Shown here piece after piece: positions 24,381 through 33,700 of a DNA stretch of 64,000 nucleotides. The translations under genes were made by a program, and so were the position numbers. The notes under the pieces are model-generated. The model saw only the letters and a program-made list of their open reading frames with translations. It was not told the origin of the DNA and did no database searches. Source of the DNA: Pleodorina starrii (taxonomy: Eukaryota > Chlorophyta > Chlorophyceae > Chlamydomonadales > Volvocaceae); NCBI GenBank assembly GCA_030267565.1, contig BRXU01000034.1:265501-329500 (forward strand). Direction: 5' to 3'. Position 1 is the stretch's first letter, and every line of letters starts with the position of its first letter.

Positions 24381-26099
24381 AGATGTACGGTGCACTAAAC
24401 GCCGGCGGTGTGGGGTGGGCCCCCGGCGGCGTGGGGAAACCGGCGCGTGGGCCAGCAGCGGCTGTGGCAAGAATTGGGGCGTAGGGCGCGCAGCGGCTGT
24501 CGCGGTGCGGTGCAGTTTGGATATCATTTTCCGGATGGACGCTTTTCTTCAGCTTTGGAAGGGATGATGGACGAAAGCTCACCGGGGGTTCTCGCCAGCG
24601 GAGGTGCGGCGATCCCGCCGCCGCAGCCATCGCCCCCTGCCTCCTGCGCTCCTGCTGCTTGTGCGCCGCAACCCGACCCAAACGTTCCAAAATGCCCTTG
24701 TACCGCTGCCGCGGCGTCAGACCAGCGCCCGCCGCCGCCGCCGCCGTCGACTGTACGGCGCTGCCGTACCGGGGCACCGTAATAGGCTCCCCCGAGATCG
24801 ACCTGCCCTGCTGCGGCAGCCACTGCTGCGGGGGATGGTACGGCAGATGCGAGTACGACGCTTGGTACGACGACTGGTTCGGGTGCGACCGGCCAGCTGA
24901 GGGTTTGCGTGAAGGCGGCAGGCGAGACGACAGGTCGCCGCTGCCGGCGGCGCCGGCCGCGGGCCGCCACGCCGTTGCCTGCTGGTGCTGCTGCTGCGGT
25001 GCCTGTTGCTGCTGCGGTAGCGCCCGCTCCTGCTCGCCCCATTCCGAGCCTTCCGCCTCCAGATCCTGCTCAGCAGCGTCGCCCCAGGTCACTCCGCCGC
25101 CCGCGACGGAGCGGTCGCTTGCCTTCCGCAGCGGCGCCGACGGGTGTGCCGCCGCCGCCCCCGCCGTCGGCGTCACAGCGCGAGCCCCCGACGTCGGCCC
25201 CACCGCTGGCAGCGGTACCCGAAAGGACACGCCGCGGCTCGACGCATCGCCGCCGCCGGCCCCGGCTTCTAGCTGTCCCGCCGGCGCGACTGCTGCCGCC
25301 GCCGCTGACGTGAGCCCGTGCCCATGCGCGTGCGCGCCGCCGCCGCCGGCGGCGGCGGACGGGGTCTGCGTCAACGACGGCAGCGTGCCGTTCGACTGGC
25401 AGCTGCCGCCGAGCCCCTCCAACCCGCCGCCGCTGTCGTACCCCATATCGTACTCCTCGTCGTGCGATGGGCTCGGCACGCGCAACGGCGGCGGTGCGCC
25501 GTGCTTCTGCTGCGGCAGCTGCGGCGGCGGCGGGGGCGGCTGCTCCAGGGCTGGCGGCGGAGATGACGGCTGCGGGTACCACTCCTGCGCTTGTGCGTGT
25601 GTCTGCGCTGCCAGCAACTGCTGTTGCGCCGCCGCCAGCACCTCGGGGTCATCGACCAATTGCAGGTTCAGCGCCGCTTCCAAAGGCAGCCGCCGCTGGC
25701 GCGTCCGGTTTGACGGTTGGTTGGCTAGTCCGGGGCGCAGACGGGGGTGGAGGCCGCCGCCGCCGCCGCCGCCCGCTCGAGGCCCGTGGCCCGAAGCGGT
25801 GGTGGGCCGGCCGGGGCTGCCGGGGCCCCCCTGCGACGATCCGTTGGTGCTCCCTCGCGGACTGGGCGATGCCGGCCGGCCGAGCCGGCGATTGGAGCTG
25901 AGGGGGCGGGGCGGCTGCACGCCGGCGCGCTGGAGCACGTCGGCTGCGGGATGTGACCCATGGGTCGGCGGGACGGGTGCACGGGGCGGGGCTGGGTTGA
26001 AGGGCGTTATGGTTGAGATATACCGATGTGATATGCCATGCGACGCGTGGGGAATGAAGAGGAGTGGAGAGAGTCGGCGCCAGGTTGAGCGGCGTGCAT
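17885..26099 (-). CDS. Uncharacterised low-complexity/coiled-coil protein (ten exons, about 1612 aa)
   Basis: Minus-strand exons 26099-26024, 25943-24583, 24033-23853, 23673-23234, 23026-22826, 22124-21185, 20722-20491, 20278-20152, 19828-19736 and 19072-17885; all nine junctions keep phase. I do not recognise the family. Most of the chain is Gln-, Pro-, Ala-, Gly- or Ser-rich. Structured stretches are LTPRQRYKGILERLGRV in exon 2, GVAERAVWQLRHALDELSRF in exon 4 of the 23.2-23.7 kb block, EAAREYLASAQSGVAGLEQL near 22.9 kb, and a continuous heptad-like coiled coil over exons 7-9 (about residues 1110-1217, e.g. SDLETNLREMERDMKKL). This suggests a scaffold, possibly cytoskeletal or centrosomal, but that is inference. 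Two acceptors (24033 and 23673) are NAGNAG sites where a 3-nt shift is possible. The introns hold a (CA)n tract, a minisatellite, telomere-like repeats and a pentanucleotide run. The start at 26099 rests on phase alone. Confidence 0.7.
19214..19310 (+). repeat. (CCCAG)n pentanucleotide run
   Basis: About 20 uninterrupted copies of CCCAG in the last intron of the coiled-coil gene; the gene's sense strand reads CTGGG. Confidence 0.95.
20302..20313. repeat. GACCC-NN-GGGTC dyad before an acceptor
   Basis: GACCCACGGGTC, ending about 24 nt upstream (gene sense) of the coiled-coil exon that starts at 20278. Confidence 0.75.
20746..20791 (+). repeat. Telomere-like TTTTAGGG run in an intron
   Basis: Several near-perfect TTTTAGGG/TTTAGGG units ending 24 nt before the acceptor of the exon that starts at 20722 on the minus strand; the gene's sense strand therefore reads CCCTAAAA. 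Confidence 0.9.
22275..22800. repeat. Minisatellite in a coiled-coil gene intron
   Basis: About 520 bases of mixed units built from CACCGACCCACAT followed by CCATCCAATA or CGACCCAACA, plus short CACCGACCCA half-units. It fills most of the intron between exons ending at 22826 and starting at 22124. All frames stay open on one or both strands, giving spurious Thr/Pro/His-rich or Gly/Cys-rich open frames. Confidence 0.95.
24260..24283. repeat. 24-bp perfect palindrome centred on GACCCATGGGTC
   Basis: The dyad is extended on both sides by GTTGAT / ATCAAC, giving a perfect 24-bp palindrome beside the (CA)n tract in intron 2 of the coiled-coil gene. Confidence 0.9.
24301..24379 (+). repeat. (CA)n microsatellite
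   Basis: About 39 CA dinucleotides without interruption, in intron 2 of the coiled-coil gene. Confidence 0.98.
25955..25966. repeat. GACCC-NN-GGGTC dyad before an acceptor
   Basis: GACCCATGGGTC ending 11 nt upstream (gene sense) of coiled-coil exon 2, i.e. in the last part of intron 1. Confidence 0.8.
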
Positions 26100-27737
26100 G
26101 GCATGGTGGTGCCCCGAGGTAGGTAAGAGCAGCGCGCTGTGCAGGGGTGGACAACCCGCATAAACTGGGCGCAAAAGCTCTAGAATTATGTGGGCATTCA
26201 TTTCGTTTGTAGCATGATGGAATTGGCGCGGCTGCGAGAGGCGCGCGGGCCGCCGTGTGAGTGGAGGAGGAGGGCCATATTCACGCCGCCGCCCCGTGCC
26301 GCCACCAATGGGGGCAGCGAAGGGTCGCAGAGGCCAGGGGATAGTGAGAAGAGGGAGTTTCAGAGCCTGCGCGGCGGCGTCTTGTCGAAACGCCTCCAAG
26401 GGCCTTCGAAAGTCCCACAGCCGTGTGCAGCTGCCACCACAGCCAAAATGCCCGACGCACACCTTGCCAGGCCACGTCGGGAGTGTAGTCCGGAAGGCCC
26501 ACGCGGTCAAGAATCTGACAGCAAAGAAACGGGATTGTGCCCCGGGATTTATCTCCACTCGGGGGTTGCAGATATTGCCGAAACGTGCAAGGTCCCAATG
26601 TCCTGTGCTTACCTCCCAATGGCGTGACCACGACCAGCCATGTGAATCGCCCATTTACAATCACAATAATACAGCGTTTATAGTACGCAAGATTCGCGTC
26701 TCAAAGTACATGGCAACACGATAGACACATACTGACGAAACCTCTGCCCAGCGCTATTCATCAAGAACTTATGTTGGCACTTCATGATGCCTTAGATAGA
26801 GTATGTTCACTGTAACTAATTTTTAACTGCACGTACTCACTATCAGGCAACGCTTCTCCTTAGTTGATTTGACCGGAAACCGTTCCGCATCCAGCAATTT
26901 ATCATAATCATGTATTCTAAGCCTAAAACAAGGCGCCGATTTTTTTCACTACCTTCGCGATCAGCTAGATAGGGCCTGCTATCCGTACACCAATACACCC
27001 TCCGAAGCGGTAAACGCTGTGTTCGCGCAGCAAAGAGTGATAATCAGGTAGCCCCAAAACTTGTTTGAGTCTGTGCCGGAAATCGATCAAGTACACTTGC
27101 AGCATGTGATTTGCCGCACGGACCCGGGGGTCGCAGCCCCGATAGTGCTAGTTTTTAAATCCGGCCCTCTCCAGACGCCATTTAATCATCATGGTCATGG
27201 AATTCCTTTACAATGGCATGCTGCCGAGATCATATGCTGCCTCATGCAAAATCCTGAGGCCCGCTTGTTGTGCATGCCTTCATCAATGCCATACCCTTTT
27301 CGAACGCACGTCGGCATCTCTACGCGCAGGTAGCAACGCGCGTAAGGTTCCACGTCGGGGGTTACCGAATATCTGTTCATTCTTGAGGCGCCCGGGCCAT
27401 ACGATAGCCGAGCCGCTCGCCCCGCAATCTTTTACATACGGCCTTCCCAATGAACGAGCAGCTACGCACCCCAACCCAGTTAGACCCCAAACAACCACAA
27501 CTCAGAAGTAAATGTTTTGGACCACACCCGGATGTCTGCACAGCGTAATGGACAGGCAATTCTCCTAGCCCTAGCGTAAGGTTTCACTTGGGCTCATTTT
27601 TTAGGTTCTTAAACTTAGCGCTGGGGCAACGATATGCCCAGAACATGAGATTACGCCGCCAGTCTGCTGGCTCGGACAAATTCTGGAATGCACCCTTGGA
27701 CCTCTCCTAAAATGCAAACAGCCGGAACGCGCACAAG
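26100..27737. other. Divergent spacer before kinase A
   Basis: Separates the divergent starts of the coiled-coil gene and kinase A and should contain both promoters. From about 26700 to 27650 it is markedly AT-richer than the genes. A weak reverse-transcriptase-like reading near 27130-27330 is not strong enough to call. Confidence 0.4.
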
Positions 27738-30700
27738 ATGAGGCTCAGCGCAGCTGCCCCTTCATCTCCACTTCTTCTATGGACACTCCTCCTCTGGATT
27801 GGGCGCCCGCAAATCCTGGCTGCCGCGCCGTCGGCCGCGACCGGCGCCGCGATCGCGACAAGCACGCGCGACTCCTTCGCGCTCCTGCAGTGCGAAGATG
27901 TCTCAGTCATCCAGATCACAGCGGATTTGAAGTTGGAGCCACAGGAAGCTCCGGACGAGCCCGTGATCGTTCGGCGAAACGTCTCCGTCTCGGGCGCGCC
28001 CTTTGGCGCAGCCGACAACGGCAGCCGCCTGGAGTCCTCGCCCGAATCCGAGGTCCTTGCAGCCTCCGGCAACACTACTCTGCAACTCACGTAAGCCCAG
28101 AACGCTCAAGGGAGGGCAGAGGCGTTGGTCGCAGCGGGTCGTCGACGGTGCACGGGTGCAGTGCTGGGCGGGGGCGGCCAGGGAAACCGCCCCCCTGCCG
28201 ATCGGGCCCCGCCGCGCCCAGGTGTAGCTCCCCCACTGCCGTCCTACCGCCTGGAGGACGCCCGCTGCTTGCTGATCCAGATTAAGATCCAGATCCAGAT
28301 CCAGATCCAGATCCAGATCCATGTTGTTCAGATCCACTGGGGGGCGCCCACAGTACCTCGGCAACCCACCCTCGCCATATCCATCGCAGGCTACTGGATT
28401 TCGCCAACCTGTACGACAAGATCCAGCTGGATCCCGCTGTCGTACTGACGTTCCGCTCCCTGGAGCTGTACCGGACCTTTAGCGGCGCCAGCGCCCGCCT
28501 GGACTTCATGGGGCGCAGCGGCGGAGCGACCGTGGAGCTTGTGGGGGTGGTGCAGCGGCGGGTGGCGTGCATGCCGCAGGAGATGGGCCTAGCCAACTTT
28601 CGCGACCTGCCACGACCCACGGGTCAGTCGGCGGAGGCGGCAGCGCAGCAGATCATTGAGGACGTGTCCGGCCCGCCGCTGTGCTGGCGCACTCGGCCCG
28701 CGGCGGCGGCGGCGGCGGCGGAGCCGCCGCCGCCGCTGCCTCCGCCTTGCGGCGAGGGCGCCGGAGGCGGGGGGAACCAGACGGCGAGTCCCGAAGCTTG
28801 GAACGCCTCCGGCGGCAGCGGCAGCGGCAGCGGCAACAGCAGCAGGCGGTGTCGCGCGCCTTACTTTGGCATGCGCGATGTGGCGTTCATGACCCAGCTT
28901 CCAGATTACAAGCTGGGAACCAACGGGGGATACGCCGTCAGGTGCGATGACCCGCGGGTCCGACCCGGATCGGGGCGGGGCGTGAATTGGAACAACCTGA
29001 GACCGGGAGAAACCTAAAATCCCTAAAACCCTAAAACCCCTAAAACCAACCCCGCCGCTCGCCGCGCTCGCCGGACACCGCTCGCCTACCCGTATTTCCT
29101 CAACACCCGCCAGGTACCTGGGCAGCGCAATTGTGTGCGACCACCAAGTAGACCAAACCTGCGTCGACACGCTAGGAGTGGATCGCTGCATGTCTGACCT
29201 GGTGACGGCGTACGGACGTGAGGCAGACGGCGACGGCGACGGCGGCGGCGACGGGGTGGCGGCGCCGCTGGTTCCGAGCACGCAGTTGGCCCCGGCAGGA
29301 GACGAGGGCGGCGGCGGCGAGGAAGGTCGTCGGCGTCAGCGTTCATTGGAGTTGGGATTGGGCGTCGGGCTGGGATGTGGAGGTGCGCCATCTGGCCGCT
29401 GTGGGCTGCTGGGTCTTGCAGTTTTGGCGACGGTCCGGACAGGGGGAGGTACATCCAGGACAGGGGGGCAGGGAGGCGGGCAGCGGCTGCGGAGCTCCGG
29501 ACACTGTAGCGGCCGAAGCCCCAAGACGCGTTGCTGCCCTGACCTGCTCTGCCTGACCTACCCCGATCTGCCCCGACCTGCCCGGTGAATTTGCGGCCAG
29601 ATTTGCGGTGCCGTAGACAATGTCGCCGTGGCGCGCTGTTGCCGAGCCCGCCTCGCTGCCCCGCCCTCGCCCGGTCTGTTCTGTGCTGTGCCGTGCTGTG
29701 CTGTGTCCGCCGCAGCAACCGTCCTCATTGTGGCGGCGGCCGTCGGGCTGGCCTACCTGCGGTCAAGTCGCCGCCGCCGTCTCCGCCACGGCCACCGCCG
29801 CCTTCAGGACGCGCACCGCAGCCGCAGCCGCAGTCTGGGGCAGCTGCGAGCCGACCCCGAGTCGGGAGCGGGGCTGCCTGCCACAGGCGTCTGGTCGGCC
29901 AACGCGGCCGCGGCGGCCAGTCCCAAGGGCTCGCGAGGGCCGTTGGAGAGGGACGGCGGCGGCGGCGCGACGGCGGCGGCGGTGATGTGGTCCGCCGGAG
30001 GAGAGGCTGCATGCGACAAGCTCCGAGATGAGGCGGCGGCGGCGGCGGCGGTGGGGTTGGATGCGGAGACTGTCGGTACGACAGTGACGACGATGACGGG
30101 CATCGTGACGACGATGATGATGACCGGCGGCGGCGGCGGCGGCGGCGGGGACGGCGGTGGCGAGGGGGGCGACGGCGCGGCGGCGGCGGCGGCGGCGGCG
30201 CTTTCGGGCGATGTGGGTCCGCGGCAAGGGCTGTCGCGGTCAGGCCCGGGAGCGATGCAAGGTAGGGCGGTAGGATCCAGGGTGGCCTGCGTGTTGGCAC
30301 TTGGCAGGGACAGGGACGAAGGGAGGGGAAGCTATCCAGGGGGCTGTCGCATCCCCCGCCGGGTGCTGTCAACAGCGCATCTGCGGGCGCTTTCCCCCCT
30401 CTCTGAGTACTCCTTTCTTACTCCTCCCTTCCCGTGCCGCCTTCCCGCCTTCCCGGTCAGGCCCGGACTCGGTGGAGGCGGTGCGCTGGCGGCTGGCCTG
30501 CAGCAGAAAGCCGCTGCAGGTCAAGATCCTGGAGCCCATCGGGCGCGGCGCCTTCGGGCGCGTGTACAAAGGTACGGCTGTACGGCTGTACGGCAGGTCG
30601 GGGGTAACAGATCGCGTAACGCAACCCTCTTCCCCCGTGTTCACGCCGCTCCTCGCAGGTCTGTGGCAGGGCACTGTGGTGGCGGTCAAGGTGTTGATGC

Positions 30701-33700
30701 TACCCGCCACGCTGTCGGCGGACGAGAGGCGACACCGCATGGCGGTGATGGAGGCGGCGGTGTCGCTGGTGGCGCGCCACCCGCGCGTCGTACAGGTGTC
30801 GTCCGTGTGTCGTACAGTCACGGGCGGGGGAGCTCCTTACGGGGGCGGCACTATCGTTTGGGGGCCTGTCCGCAAGCCCAGTCCTAAAACCCTAAAAACC
30901 CTAAAACCTAAAAAAAACCTAAAAACCTTAAAATCCTCGTCCGTCTGGGTGAGTGGGTCCGGCGGCTACGCGGTCGCTCCGTTACCTGTACCCTTGGTAA
31001 GGGTACAGGTACGTTTGGTTAGTAGTGCCCCGGTTCAGGCAGGTTCAGGGATGACCCCTTTCCCGACGCCCCTTGTCCTCCCCTCCCTCCCTCCCTCCCT
31101 CCCTCCCTCCCTCGAGCGCCCTCCGCAGACCTACTGCTACAACTTCCAGGGGGTCCTCAGCAGCGCAGCCAGGAACCGATCGTAAGTGCCTAGTAACAAA
31201 TGAAAGCATGAATAAACAGTTGGCGTGTTTAGCTCACTACGTCTTTCCGCTTTGGACAAGGGGTTGGTGTCGGCTTCCTTGAAGCCGGAAAAAGGGCGGG
31301 GCCCCACTAAATCCGTACGGGTTAAGTTGAGTGCTAGGGCGGCGAGGGCGTGAAGTGTGAGAGTGTCGACATTCCTGCTGATAGACAGCCAGAGCTTTTA
31401 CCCGAAATGCCTGCTAGCCGAGTTGTTAGCAAGGCCTGCCGGCGCCGCGCGAAGCGCGTCATCCCGCCGGGTGCATGAGCGCATGTGCGCATCGACCGAA
31501 ATACGGCATTTCCAAAGCGAGCGGCGAGGGCGTCAACTGTGAGAGTGTCGACATTCCTGCTGATAGGCAGCCAGAGCTTTATATCTGAAATGCCTGCGGC
31601 TTCAGCAATCCGACCCATGTTTAGCATCGCGCGCCGTCTCGGCACTGTGCAACTCTTCCGGCCAGCGCATTGGCTGAAGTTACTTGACAGTAGACATGGA
31701 GTGTATCATTTACACATCACGCAGGCTGACTTGCCAATAGAAGGACAGCGGAACTGTTTGCGAGGGTTGATTGCGACGACGTGCAGTTGCCGACGAGAGT
31801 GCACAGGCTTCGCTACTGAGGTATTCGCCGTAGAGGAGGCTTGAATGCTTTAACATTAGGACAGGGATCCCCTAGGTTGCCGACTGGACTTGTTGGGCGG
31901 CCCGCAGAAGACCGCTGCATCATGCGTGCATTTGCGGCTTGGCGTCTAACAACCAGCAGTTTGCCCCTCATGGTTTGCTCCTTGCAACCTTTGTCATATA
32001 AGTGTGCGTCAAGTCGGTCGGACCGGCTAGCAGAGCTGCTGTGGTGTGGTCGCGGGAAGAATGTTCGCAATGCAAACTTAGTTTGTCGCCGAAACGAAGA
32101 TTCATTTCACGCCGTCATGTCAGAATTTCACTTTAAGGAACGAAGAATCTTCTGGAATTCATTATAGGCCGAGAGGTGTTGGTTTGACCTCGGCCTCGGT
32201 CCATGGAGACTGCCAAACTGGTTTTTACTCAAGCGATGTTGGGTTCCAATAATAAATTTACCGTGCAATAAAGAATGTAACCTTTTACTTATGAAGCCTT
32301 TCCGTTGGCCGAGATTCTGCACTTTGGTTAGGACACCACAGTCCACAGTCCACAGTCCACAGTCCACAGTTCACAGGCCACACGGACATGAGCAATCCTA
32401 CAGGGCGGGGCCCCCCCAGGCGCTTCGCGCTGGGGCCCCGCCCAAAAAGAACTAACGTATTCGACATGCTCTCTCTTTCTCTCTTGTCTCTCTCGTATTT
32501 ATTAGGTAAGCAGGTAGGTAAACCTGTTTGCAAACCGCTCCATCTTCGCGCGACGCAAAGCAGATGGGGTATCCATATGTCGATATGTGTCAATCCTTCT
32601 GCAAGTACGATCCTGTGCGGCACCCTGAGTTGCAAGTCCCTACGTTCTGGTTCGACGTTCTTGATTGACTCAGCGATCGCTGCCGCTTTCGTTTCGTTCG
32701 CGCGCACTCCGATCCGACCTGCAGTGTTGCCTTGGCGCTGGCGGGTCGCGACATGGAGGCGGGGGCTTCGGAGCCGCCCATCCCGCCCCACCACTACGAG
32801 CTCCAACTGGTGCTGGAGTGAGTGCTGCGAGCGCGCGGGCGCGGGCTCTGCGTTTTGAATTTCCGTACATGTCGTACAGCGGACCGTTGGGAATTTTTCG
32901 GTTTGGCGCAATGTCTTGGCATGCCGGTATTTGTTTGTCAGCTTGCTATGCAGACGGTGGTGGGCGGCGGTGTACGACAGCAGTCGGACCGAAGCAGTCA
33001 GCAGGCCACCCGGCACCAAGGACGTGTGTTTGCGTCCCACCACACATCGCCCCGCGTCCCGGATCCATGTTACCGTACTGCCGTACATGTCCAGAATCAG
33101 TAGTTCAGTACCGACCGTGTCAGTGTGCCGTACAGGTACTGCGATCTGGGGACCCTTCGGGAGGCTCTCGACAGGGGCGCCTTCCACCCCCTCATCCCGC
33201 CGCCGCGGACACCGCCGTCGCAACTGCCGTACACGCCGCGTCGTGCCGCAGCGACGGCGGCGCCGACGGCCGCCGCCGCGGCGGCGGCGCTGGATCCGGA
33301 CAGCCTGCAGGGTCTCATCGTCGTCACGCCCGCCGACGCGCCAAGCGCCACCTTCCCCGGCTTCATCCCCAGCGCCGCCGCCGCTGCGGCGGGCGCCACC
33401 ACCGCTGCCTCCGCTGCTGCTGTTTTACCACCAATCCGTACAACAGCTTGGTACAATGTGCCCGGTTGCAAAGCTGCGGCGCTCGGGAACGATGCCTCGT
33501 GCCATGCAGAGGCTCCGCAGCGGTCTGCTGATTATGCAGCATCGGAGGTGGAGGATGCTTTTGGGGCGGCAGCCCGGGTGCCGCCGCACCAGGCGGGGGA
33601 GGGTGAACAGCCGCCGGAGGGTCGTGGCGGGAGTTGCCGGGCGCTGCACCCGGATTCGGATTCGGATACGTCCCCCCAAGCGCTGCGACTGCCGGCCGCC

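Noticed and set aside
27061..27333. Reverse-transcriptase-like reading VFKSG ... in the spacer before kinase A
   Set aside because: Too short and without the AFDRVD, GCPLSP or YADD boxes.
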